Assembly: GCF_003672135.1 (NCBI RefSeq)
Contig: NC_039515.1
Location: 5,704,001-5,768,000, forward strand
Direction: 5' to 3'
Source: Ooceraea biroi
Lineage: Eukaryota > Arthropoda > Insecta > Hymenoptera > Formicidae
DNA length: 64,000 nt
Positions 1 through 10,800 of this stretch are shown piece after piece (the first letter of the stretch is position 1; the number at the start of each line of letters is the position of its first letter). The notes beneath the pieces were generated by a model. The model was not told the origin of the DNA, did no database searches, and saw nothing but the letters and a program-made list of their open reading frames with translations. The position numbers and the translations under genes were made by a program.

Positions 1-160
1 TGGACGGCATTAATTAAGCTGTTTGCAGGGGGCATCCCTTGATTCCCTCCGTATTCCGTCTGGAACACTCGTACGAACGAGCTTCTGGCCACGAGCGTAC
101 TTTTTTCACTTTTGTGAGGTTTTTTTAGTGGTTTTCTTCTTTCGTGTTTATTCATTTAAA

Positions 161-1137
161 TACACTGAAAAAAAATCTGGTTGCATTAATTAGAAATCTG
201 GTAGGTTCAACCAGTTTGTCTGTTGGAAAATAGACGAATCAGAATTCCTTTAGGAATTACCAGATGAGCATGAGTAATTCCTTCCTGTTAAATTTACCAG
301 ATTTTCTTGATAATAATACTAAACGTATTTAGTTAAATTAACATGACTGTTTAGTGAAAAGAAACGTTTTTCTGTTTCATTACCGTGAGTTTTCTTGGAT
401 TGCTGTAAATGAAATATCACGTTGATATTTATACAGGATGTCCCGTAATAATCGCCTAACCTCTCGCATGCCAATAGAGCAGATCGAGATGAACAGAAAA
501 GTCCCGTATCATTTTGCGATATTCGCAATAATAATCGAAATATTGCATATTAAAGTCAAGCGAATCCAGAGCGCGCGGAGGCGAGTGCCGAGCCGCTCGA
601 GGTATAGGATTATTATTGCGAATGTCGCAAAATGGTATGGGACTTTTCTCTTCGTCTCGATCTGCTCTATTGGCATACGAGAGGTTAGGCGATTATTACA
701 GGACACTCTGTATAAAAAAATATAAGAGGAAAACACGTTTTTTCATCCGCCATCACTTCAGCAGCCACTTCACGGCCATTGCACTAACTAATTTCATTTC
801 ACTACAGGAGGAAAACGTGCCGTCCGTGCCGATCCGTTTCCCGAACATGCATCAACACGCACGACACGAAACAATAGAATGCTGCTGGAGTGCCCTGCGA
901 TTAACCAGAATTCTGATTGCATCTTCGTTCGTTCTTATGTCTAGTGTAATATAACTAGAAGTTTTATAGATCCAACTGGAAAATACTAACCAAATTCTTA
1001 CAGTACAGTCTATCAAACGTTCTAGTTATAAAATATCCAGTCCTATCGTGATAACTAGAAATTCTTGGTTAGTTTAACCAAAATGCATTCTATCAGATAC
1101 GTCTTGTTGATACAATCAAATCATTTTTCTCAGTGTA
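161..1137. mobile_element. Degenerate DNA element with TACACTG ends
   Basis: The left end TACACTGAAAAAAAAT and the right end, read in reverse complement as TACACTGAGAAAAATGA, form short inverted terminal repeats. The interior has many weak inverted echoes (ACTAGAA, AACCAG, TTAACCA) and no coding frame. A second element (434-710) sits inside it. The target duplication is unclear. This is an inference from terminal symmetry only. Confidence 0.4.
434..710. mobile_element. Palindromic MITE with TATA flanks, CAGGATGT ends
   Basis: About 120-bp arms are near-perfect reverse complements: CAGGATGTCCCGTAATAAT on the left matches ATTATTACAGGACACTCTG on the right with few changes. TATA lies immediately outside on both sides (430-433 and 711-714). 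The short centre carries no frame. The apparent short open frames on both strands here are mirror images created by the palindrome. The ends resemble those at 22146-22923 and 32235-32981. Confidence 0.7.
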
Positions 1138-1856
1138 CGTGCTTTGCTAGCAAGAGGGAAGGGAGGGTGTATGCTCTCACATCCAATCCGCAAACGAAGC
1201 GCTCAAGCGATCGCTATCGCGCAATCTGAACAAATTACTTAATTACACACGAACCCCAGATTGCGTGATAATAAAGCGTCATGAAGATTGATAGCATCTT
1301 GCGTCTCGTGCCAAGGGGTGGGAGGAAGGAAAAAGGGGTCTTCCCCGTTGTGTGGGATGATCTTCTGGCTTTCACGTCATCTGCCTGCCGCGATTCGCGC
1401 TTATGAAATGGTTCACTCATCGAGATCGGCGGGATCTCGGATGATCGGCAGTTGCCGCAAGTGTCCGCAGAGAGGAACACGTAGACGATCCACGGAGATA
1501 ATTTATCAACGAAATCGGAGACTGTCAAGAGCCACACCGCGCGCGCGCGCGAGCTCGCGCGAAGACGAGCAACGGACCGGCTAGGCTGGCGGATCTAAAT
1601 GTCACGAGATTCACACAGCCATTACGCGCTAAGAGGGTTATATCACTAGCGAACCCGCTTCGCCGGCTGTGCGGTGGTGCATACTTGACACGGCGAGAAA
1701 AAAATCGCAGGTGTGTTACATAGCTTGAGGACTTTAAACGCGCGGTCCGCGCTGGACGATGATGGACGTCTGCGTCTGTCCGGTATGGCGGAAGCTTCTC
1801 CGCAAGTAATGGGTCAATCAAGTTCGGTTCGGTTTTCAATTTTTTAAATCAATTTA
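1138..1856. other. No gene seen
   Basis: Unique-looking sequence with a short alternating GC run at about 1538-1560. No convincing exon or repeat was found. It may be intron or upstream sequence of the chitin-binding gene to the right. Confidence 0.4.
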
Positions 1857-3127
1857 TTGGGTTGGCCAAAAAGTAATTGCGTTTTTTTTGTACAAATAAA
1901 AGGCGAATTTTTCATGGGAAACAAAAACTTTATTAAATAATATATTGTTCATTTTGTTTGATTATCTTTTGCCATTTTTCAGGCAACTTCATGATTCCGC
2001 GCTCAAAAAAGTTCTTATCTTTTTCAGCAAAAAACTATTCCAAGAACGATTTGATATCCTCGTCAGCAGTAAAGGTTTTACCATTCAAGGCGTTTTGCAA
2101 AGAACGAAACGAATGGTAATCTGATGGTGCCAGGTCTGGCGAATATGGTGGATGTGGTAACATCATGGTAACACATCCCATCCAAGCTGCAACAATTTTT
2201 CACGAGTGACCAAACTTGTACGTGGTCTAGCGTTATCGTGGTGAAACACAACACCTTTGCGATTCACCAATTCTCGACGTTTCTGTTTGATGGCATCATT
2301 TAATTTATCCAGTTGACGACAGTATACGTCTGAATTAATGGTTTGATTCCTTGCAAGCGGCTCAAAATACACAATACCTTTAAAGTCCCACCAGACTGAC
2401 AGCATAATCTTTCTTTGGTGAATATCTGCTTTTCAAGTGCTTTCAGCAGGTTCATCACGCTTGCTCCACCATCTTTTTCGTTTGACGTTGTTGTAGACGA
2501 TCCATTTTTCGTCGCCTGTTATCATGCGTTTCAAAAGAGAATCGCAGACGTCAATACGCTTAGTGAGATGAATTTCTTTGAGCTCATGTGGTACCCACAG
2601 ATCTAGCTTACTAATGTATCCAAGTCGTTTTAAATGGTTTTCAACACTCGATTTCGATATGTCAAGATTCTCGGCAATCTCTCGTGTCGTTAAACGCCGA
2701 TTCGAATCGATCAGTGCCTTTATTTTGTCATCATCAATTTCGATTGGCCTTCCTGAGCGTGGTGCATCTTTCACATTAAAATCTGCAGATCGAAATTTAG
2801 TAAACCAATTTTGACACTGCCGCAGTTTTAAAACATCTTCGCCATATACATCACATAACTTTGTATGAGCTTGCACAGCGTTTTTCCCTTTTCGGAAGTA
2901 ATAAAACAAAATATGACGAAAATGTTCTTTTTGATTCTCCATTTTGAAATCGACGGCAAACAAACAATTGTTAACGAAATCGTGTACTTTCTTTTTCTAA
3001 AACAAGCTTGAACCGTGAGTTGTTAACCTACATAATGAATTTGCGGTTTAGAATGAAGTTAGTTACTTTTCAAGACATGTATGTCCATCTATTGGAAAAA
3101 AACGCAATTACTTTTTGGCCAACCCAA
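1857..3127 (-). mobile_element. Mariner family A, copy 1 (1,271 bp)
   Basis: The terminal inverted repeats start TTGGGTTGGCCAAAAAGTAA and end with its reverse complement. TA target duplications lie at 1855-1856 and 3128-3129. The interior encodes a mariner transposase on the minus strand, broken at several sites. It is 28 bp shorter than copy 2 (51600-52898), mainly from a 27-bp internal deletion. Confidence 0.95.
1933..2942 (-). pseudogene. Mariner transposase pseudogene (family A, copy 1)
   Basis: The frame starts at ATG 2942 with MENQKEHFRH and shows the mariner N-terminal helix-turn-helix region, WVPHEL, and the first catalytic Asp in TGDEKW. It then breaks at an in-frame TGA (2433-2435). 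After readthrough the second Asp is in HHDNARP. An 11-bp tandem duplication near 2152-2175 shifts the frame just before HPPYSPDLAPSDY, which holds the third Asp. A TAG follows at 2035-2037 and the natural end is TAA at 1933-1935. All three lesions also occur in copy 2. This copy additionally lacks 9 codons between LLKR and MITGDEKW, a deletion between two CGTTTCAAAA direct repeats. Normal mariner transposases are about 345 residues; this one cannot make an active protein. Confidence 0.93.
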
Positions 3128-3129
3128 TA

Positions 3130-5187
3130 CATCAATTTACACATACAGGCAAGAACGTTATAACAATGTGTAATCATAGACAACGATGGTGATTACTTGG
3201 CTGATGAATCATTTGTCTCTATTGAGTGCATTAAAGTAAAATTTGGCGCAAAGATTTTTGACTGGCCCAAAAAGCGGATGACAGGAAACGAGAACTGCGA
3301 AAGCTGAATTGATTGTTTCTTGTGCGCCACGTGGCTTTGCGTTACGCTGACGTCACGCGCCCGCATCTGATGATGATTGACGGTCTTGATCTCAACCGCA
3401 CGATAAAGATCATCATCGTGAAATTCTCTCGAAGAAATCAATCGTTGCAAGATAAAATTGTGTGGATAAATTTTATATTGCTCGATACATCATACGATGG
3501 CATAGGATATATCGGAGATCGATCGATTACTTAACGTTAGTATTCGTATTTGTATTTCCAATGCAAAATTATTAAATAGTTTCTTGTACGCGGAACTCTC
3601 GAGTGCCAAGCGAGCAAAAACGGGTAAAATAAAGTACAGTGAAAATCGCAATCCCTTGGCAAGAAAGAATGGCATACCGAGTAGTCCGTGATCAATGAAA
3701 GCTGGAGTCTGTGAAGTCTCACTGATCGGCAGTTATCAGAGCAGAGGAGACAGAGAGGACTCTGGACTCTTTCCCAAGGAACTCCGTCCCAGTCGGCCGA
3801 GCTCACGGTATGCTCGCAGAATTATTTATGAAATTTCGGTTTCTATCGTGGAATCCCGACGTGTGAAATCCCGCGCTTTCCATTTCTTCCTCCTTTCCCT
3901 TTTCAGCTTCTTGTAACAAGGTCTACGCGCTTACGCGTGGATCGATAGCAACCCTTTCATGAAGCTGCCTCATCTTCACGATATACATATACACGTATGC
4001 ACATAATTTTTAAGCCAATCAGCGCTGTTCTTTAAATTCTCGAGCAATTTCACTCATAGAGTTGTATGATTTTTTAAAATTATGATTTAATAAAAAATTG
4101 AGATTTTGCGCCTTGATTATTTTATTTTGTCACTTTCGAATGCTCGATTTCAAATCGGAAGTCAAATTGTCCAATTGCAATATGATTTAATATCGCGGAA
4201 AATTAAATAACGAGCGGAAGCGAAACGGTTTTGCTTGAAGAAAGTTCTACACACTTTCATTATTGAAAGTCATGTCACATTCATCTAGAGTACATGAAAC
4301 GATCGATCATCCGTAAGAATATCATCCAAGCCGATGACGTAATTATTTTCAATGGAACCGGCAATCGCATCCTTGTCATCGCACCTCCGATTCGAGCGGA
4401 ATCGGCGAGGACGAATATTTCTTCGATACTTTTCACCTCGAGAAAGCTATGCAGCGTTATTAACGACCGCGACGATCGGTGAAACGGGCGGAAACTAACG
4501 TCACACGACTCGGTGTGTCGATGCCGGTCAGGCATGGCCGAAAGGTCAGCATATGTAAAAAATAATCGGCGAAGCCTCCCGGAGGAGGGCACGGGGCACG
4601 TTTTTGTTTCGCGTTGTGAGTTGTCGAGTTACATCATCGAGTTACGCACGATCGCACGTTCCCCCCGTGCCCGCGGCTTTTTTATTATTCAAATTACATA
4701 ATTGTACACACAATATCGGGATCGAGCGTTTTAACAATCTCGCGGAGCATTTCGCACTCGCGCGAGTTACAAGCGCCACGCGGTGAAAGGACGCTTCGCC
4801 GTCGTCGCTCTTTGCACGCTCGAATTAAAAGTCGCTCGTAAGTCGCCTGGTACCGATAACTTCGACTGGTTTTGCAGGCAGGATCGGCTGCGAAATCGGC
4901 GCCGATCGCGATCGGCATTCGCGAGCAGGTGCGACTGTGCAAGGCGGTAGCGCTTCATGGTCAAACCGTGGCGTGGAAACGGATGCGAGCGCTCGCAAGA
5001 AACCGGAAGCGCGATTGCACACTGTGGAGCAATCCAAGCGAATTCGCAGAGAATGTTCGCGTGACCGCCGGAAAATTGTCCTCAAATTCACGAGATTCTT
5101 TCCGAGAAATGTTCACGCACGCGCGGTTTCACAGAATTATTCAAACTTTCCGCATTTAATACTTAATCCTACGAGATATGTTGTTAT
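3130..5187. other. No gene seen
   Basis: No exon with matching splice sites and no clear repeat was recognised. The short frames here do not resemble proteins and lack splice support. Confidence 0.35.
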
Positions 5188-5189
5188 TA

Positions 5190-6475
5190 TTAGGTTGTTC
5201 ATTAAGTTCTGCGGTTTTTTTGCCCTAAATTAAAACATAAATCTATTGTACTTGCATACTTATTCAATCTAGAATGTATTGTCCATCTTGATCGACCACC
5301 TTCTGCCAACGTTCTGGAAGGGACATAATGCCGCGTTTGTAGAAGTCGCGCGACTTCTGCGCGAAAAAGTCCTCCAAGTACGTTTGAATATCGTCCACTG
5401 AATTAAAGCGCTGCCCGTCGAGATTGTTTTGGAGTGACCGGAACAGACGGTAATCCGACGGCGCAAGGTCTGGGGAGTACGGTGGGTGCTGCATGACTTC
5501 CCAGCCAAAGCGCTTCAACTTCTTCTTGGTCACCAAAGCAGTGTGTGGTTTGGCGTTGTCGTGGTGGAAGACAACGCCCTTCCTGGTCGCCAATTCCGGC
5601 CGCTTCTCCGCCACTGCCTGCTTCAATTTTCCTAACTGAGCGCAATGCTTCTCGGCGTCGATGGTCCGACCGCGCGGAAGCAGCTCGAAGTACAGGACGC
5701 CTCGCCAATTCCACCACACACTCAGCATCACTTTCTTCGGATGCAAATCCGCTTTGGCAACCGATTGTGACGACTCACCCGGACCGCACCATGACCGCTT
5801 GCGTCGAATGTTGTTACATACCACCCATTTTTCATCTCCCGTGACCACCCGTTTGAGAAAGGCCTCCAGCGAGTTCCATTTCAGCAGGGATTCACAGATC
5901 ATGACGCGGTCCAAAATGTTCTTTTCGGTGAGCTCGTGAGGGACCCAAACATCTGCTTTTTTCGACATCCCAAGCCGTTTTAATCGCTGCGCAACCGTTG
6001 TATGGGCGATGTCGAAGCGCTCCGCGATCTCCCGCGTCGTCAGGTGTCGGTCTGCTTTGATTGCGGCCACGATTTGGTCGTCGTCAGTGGTGGATGGACG
6101 ACCGGAGCGAGCAGCATCGGAGACGTTCACATCTCCGGAACGAAAGCGCGCGAACCAACGCTGACAAGTGTCGGCGCTTATGGCCGAGTCCCCGTACACG
6201 CCACATATCTCACGTTGTGCGTTCGTCGCTTTTACTCCTTTGCGGAAGAAAAATAGCAAAATGTGCCGAAAATGCACCTTTTGATCCTCCAATTTCAATG
6301 AATAGCGCGTACACACAACACGTCAAAACGCAACAAAGACTCTGGCGAAATGTCAAGCGTTGTCTAACCTGTCACGGAGTATGCGGCAATCCGCGGTTCA
6401 GGCGATGCATGCTATCATTTTCAATGGACAAACGCTATCTATCGAGAAAACCGCAGAACTTAATGAACAACCTAA
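5190..6475 (-). mobile_element. Mariner family B (1,286 bp), nearly intact
   Basis: The ends TTAGGTTGTTCATTAAGTTC and its reverse complement frame the element, with TA duplications at 5188-5189 and 6476-6477. The length is typical of a full mariner. The single internal frame is uninterrupted, unlike the other three families in this window. Confidence 0.95.
5264..6316 (-). CDS. Mariner transposase, complete frame but no ATG start
   Basis: A continuous 350-codon frame encodes a DDD transposase that would cut and paste the surrounding element at TA sites. Visible landmarks are QKVHFRHILL at the N-terminus, the paired helix-turn-helix region with LTTREIAERF, the linker WVPHEL, and the catalytic Asp residues in TGDEKW, HHDNAKPH and YSPDLAPSDY. 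There are 34 residues between the second and third, the mariner D34D spacing. The frame opens at GTG, and the position where relatives have ATG (before EDQKVHF) reads TTG. The frame is closed upstream by TGA, and the first in-frame ATG is near residue 117, after most of the DNA-binding region. The protein is therefore probably not made from this copy unless a non-ATG start is used. SDYRLF replaces the common SDYHLF. Confidence 0.88.
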   Translation of the reverse strand: MCTRYSLKLEDQKVHFRHILLFFFRKGVKATNAQREICGVYGDSAISADTCQRWFARFRSGDVNVSDAARSGRPSTTDDDQIVAAIKADRHLTTREIAERFDIAHTTVAQRLKRLGMSKKADVWVPHELTEKNILDRVMICESLLKWNSLEAFLKRVVTGDEKWVVCNNIRRKRSWCGPGESSQSVAKADLHPKKVMLSVWWNWRGVLYFELLPRGRTIDAEKHCAQLGKLKQAVAEKRPELATRKGVVFHHDNAKPHTALVTKKKLKRFGWEVMQHPPYSPDLAPSDYRLFRSLQNNLDGQRFNSVDDIQTYLEDFFAQKSRDFYKRGIMSLPERWQKVVDQDGQYILD

Positions 6476-6477
6476 TA

Positions 6478-7743
6478 CATCAATATAAAGTGAAGTTCAT
6501 ACGATGCTGACGAAAGTGTCATCACGTGCGAGCTTCGTTCAGGCACTCCCTCAGGCGTTTTTACGCTTTAGCTATGAGCGTCGCGACATCAATAATGCGC
6601 GTTACGTCACAAATTAATTTTGCGACATTACATAAAGTTTTCCCCGCTGACGGAAAAATGTGGATCCCGCAATCTGAATATTGGCAGGGTTATTATCGGA
6701 TCGCGTAATGGACCACGACGCAGGGCGCCAGAGCGATGAATATAATTTAATGCGACGGGGTAACAATTAACACTTGTCTGGCACATGTTAGATAAGCAGG
6801 GTGAAAGTCGCCTACTCCAGTATCTCATTATTAGTCTTTCATCGCATTTTTCTGCTTTTCGCGAGGGTTCCTTCACGTTCGACATACACTCGTGGCAAGG
6901 GGACACTCGGTCCTGCAACAGTGTGTGATATTATAATATTATATTATATATTACATTTTATCACACTGCGAGAAATATCGTTACCTCCTCGACTTCTAAA
7001 CCAGTTTCGCCGAGAATGTTTTATAGTAGATAATTTATTTAATTTATAAATCCTTTCCTTCAAACTTTATCTGGTCCGATAAAAGATTTTTTTCTTATCT
7101 GCCTCACCTTTATGTAATGTAATGTTACGTTGCAACGGGTGGCAGATCGAGCTTGCAAACTCGAACTCTGGAGCATTCTGGTGCATTAGCCTGTCGTCGG
7201 TGCGTGACGACAGTTGTGCATAATTATAGCTGCAACTGGTGCAACAGGGTCCACCGGAGACCCCGGGCCCAGATTGCGCAACCGCATAAATTACCTTCGT
7301 AAATTACGGCTGCACCGGACGGAATTTTCTTTTGCGCCCCTCTCCCCCTTTTCAGCAGGGAAAAATTTATTTCTGTTATCTCGTCGATATGTGTCGATGT
7401 ACACGTGGTATGTATACGATTGGACGCAATGCACGTGCGAGATAAAATTATCTCTGTAAAATAGCCCAAGAGAACGTGTCTCGAGCGAAAGAAAGAGCCA
7501 AAGGACAGAGAAATACGTCCAGCATATATTTGTGCATCGTATTTTTTTTATGGTACTTGAAGGACGTGCGTATCGAATTTCAATCGCGACTTCTCTTCTC
7601 GCTTAGTCAGGCGTTGAAAATCCCGAGCAAGGTGTCCAAGAAATAACTCGCCTCTTGCGTTGTCTCAGACGTACTCCAGACGCACGGTTTTTGCAATTCT
7701 GCTATTTTGTATTTATCTTGTTTCTCCTTCTCTTCTGTTTCAG
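6478..7743. other. No gene seen; probable intron or upstream sequence
   Basis: No upstream exon carrying a signal peptide could be identified with confidence. The stretch ends in a pyrimidine tract and CAG acceptor at 7741-7743. Confidence 0.35.
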
Positions 7744-7805
7744 TTCTCATGTCCATCCTCAACTTCCACCATGGCCGTCTATTATGCAGCGCGGGGGAAC
7801 CTGGC
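7744..7805 (+). CDS. Tentative exon of the mucin-like gene
   Basis: A strong pyrimidine tract ending TTTCTGTTTCAG precedes it and a GTGAGT donor follows. The phase matches the next exon and gives CSAGEPG before YLDFDNLPE. It codes for only 20 residues with no recognisable domain. Confidence 0.45.
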
Positions 7806-10800
7806 GTGAGTATCCGACACACTGATTTGACGGAAATTCGCACTTTTTGTGTAGATCTGTCTTGACCAGCAGCATATGAATCTTTTATTCATTTAATTAT
7901 TAAATTGTCGGTGAATCTTTGATTCATTATTAAATTGTCGGTTCTCGATTTTCAAGTATCTGGACTTCGACAACCTGCCGGAAACGAATTTCTCGTGTCA
8001 AGGAAAAGTGATTGGTGGATACTACGCGGACGTCGAAGCGGGTTGTCAAATGTTTCACGTTTGCACCATCGGTCAGAAAGGTAGTTCTGCATTATGAAGG
8101 TGGGACCCCCTAACCCGGCGTGAAAGTAGCTATAATTATTCAAGTGTAATAAAAAAAGTCCAAACGACACTTTGGAAACTATTATCTAACAATTTTGCAA
8201 AAACGTCACAAACGTAAGAAAACATTCCAATTTAGCAAGCTGAAGTCTCTAAAAACATCCCTTAAGGGGGGAACTTGCTTTAGAATGTTGAAAATAAGGT
8301 ATAATTTTACGAATTTTTTTTGGAGAAACTATACAGCGGATCATCATAAAACTTTGATGCATTTATTAGTACACGTTTAAAGATAAAAAAAATTATTTTT
8401 TGATTTGAATATATCGCCTGTAGAGGTCGTCCTGGAGGCATCTTAGTGCAGCCGGCATTGTAAATTGGCGAGCATTCTCCTGCCTCCAAATTTCATCCAA
8501 ACTGAAAAATTGAAATATTTTCTCGTTATTTATGAATTCCCATCGTCGATGAACCTTTAATATTCATAAAAACATTAAGTTAAACAATTACTTTTGCATG
8601 AAAAAGTTCAACAACTTTGCCTAAAAATCGTACTTTTGTGTTCTAAGCTCCACCATTTTGGCACTTTTCAACTTTTTTCTTCTCTCTTTGGTTCATCGAC
8701 GATGGGAATTCATAAATAACGAGAACATATTTCAATTTTTCAGTTTAGACGAAATTCGGAGGCAGGAGAATGCTCACCAATTTGCAATGCCGGCGACGCG
8801 GCTGCACTAAGATTTCTCCAGGACGACCTCTACAGGCGATATATTCAAATCAAAAAATAATTTTTTTATCTTTAAACATGTACTAATAAATGCATCAAAG
8901 TTTTATAATGATCCGCTGTATAGTTTCTCCAAAAACAATTCGTAAAATATACCTTATTTTCAGCGTTCTAAAGCAGGCTCCCCCCTTAAACAATCTTTCA
9001 AGATCGGATTCGCGGCAAGACGATCCAACGAGGAGATCGACTCCTCGTGACGAGACTCTCGTTCGACTTAGGTCAGTAAACGTTCCTCGACGACCGTGAC
9101 ATTCTCGCCGTGAGCGATCTCCCGCTTACGAAACGTTCGTTAGGGCCTTCGAACCTCCGGATCTTTCGAAACGATCTAGTTATCGCCGACTTCAAAGAAA
9201 TTCGCGCGGCCGTTAATTAACGCCTTCGATTCTGATCGCCGGACCCATGTTCGACAAATTATTGACTCGTGGCTCGAGTATCCTTCGTGGATACTCGAAC
9301 GTGAACGCTTGACATATAAGACGATTTGCATAATCTGTCTGTGTGTAAAATAGACTCTGTGGACTGGATCGAAACGAGGTAGACGCGTGCAGTTGTCTGG
9401 TCGCGGATACCTTTGAAACGCGCGCGTGCGATAGTTGCTCCGAAAATAAATAGCTGCTCGTATTCTCGGCACCGGCGTGGATAATTTCAGCGCGAGATAT
9501 CACGCTTGGATACACGATAACGGTTTTGAAATTGGTATCAGTCCGGTTACCAGTTACCAGCAAGTGGCACGTGCGTACGTAAATGACTGGGTTGAGCGTT
9601 TCCTGTCGATATAATTAACATCGTCGAACGCGGAAGTTAAAGGCGTCGAGCGATCCTGAATCGCAAATTCGCAATAAAATCACGCATTTTGTGCTCCAAC
9701 AACGAACATGCCCCGTGAGCCCAGAGCATCCCCGAATAATGACCCGCCTCTTCACCGTGAGACTTGCTTTCAGATGAGATTATGGACATAAAGTTCCTCT
9801 GTCTGAACGGGACCGTCTTCGACCAGGAGACCAGGGTCTGCGAGAGAGTCGATGAGGTCGACTGCAGCAAGAGTGAGCGATTCTACAATCTGAATCTGGA
9901 GCTTTACGGCAATAACGCCGTGACGCTTAGGTAAAAACTTACGATGAACTCTGTTTCTTTTCCTTCCCACTTAATGTTAGGTGTACGTAAATGTTTTAGT
10001 CATTTTTTGCACGTTTTCACTTTTTTTTTTAGTCATCAAAATATTTGCATTTACTATCATCGTTTTTCGAAGTTATATTTATTGTTATATCGTGATACGT
10101 AACGTTTTACAAGCCTCGATGCCAACTCTTCAAAAACGTAAAACCAGCGAGAATTTATTTGAAGATTTAAGTAAAACTTTAAATAGAAATACGAAATAAA
10201 TGAGAATACAAAGCGCTGAAACAAAAGACTAAAACTTTTGCATACAAATGGACAAAGTGAAGTCAACGATTTTTCGAAATAATTGTTATGATTACGTAGA
10301 GAAAATGGAAAATTATTATAGGATTATAAACAAGTATACTGTTGCGTTCCACGTGCTTTGGTTTAACCGTCATTTGGTTGGGCTTTAAGGGGGGAACCTG
10401 CTTTAGAACGTTGAAAATAAGGTATAATTTTACGAATTTTTTTTTGGAGAAACTATACAGCGGATCATTATAAAACTTTGATGCATTTATTAGTACATGT
10501 TTAAAGATAAAAAAATTATTTTTTGATTTGAATATATCGCCTGTAGAGGTCGTCCTGAAGGCATCTTAGTGCAGCCGGCATTGTAAATTGGCGAGCATTC
10601 TCCTGCCTCCAAATTTCATCCAAACTGAAAAATTGAAATATTTTCTCGTTATTTATGAATTCCCATCGTCGATGAACCTTTAATATTCATAAAAACATTA
10701 AGTTAAACAATTACTTTTGCATGAAAAAGTTCAAAAACTTTGCCTAAAAATCGTACTTTTGTGTTCTAAGCTCCACCATTTTGGCACTTTTCAACTTTTT

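Noticed and set aside
438..954. Short open frames in the 434-710 palindrome
   Set aside because: Frames on the two strands mirror each other because of the inverted arms. None resembles a protein.
7224..7460. An upstream exon of the mucin-like gene near 7224-7460 (TGDPGP motif)
   Set aside because: The collagen-like motif is short, no donor in matching phase was found, and the rest does not read like protein.
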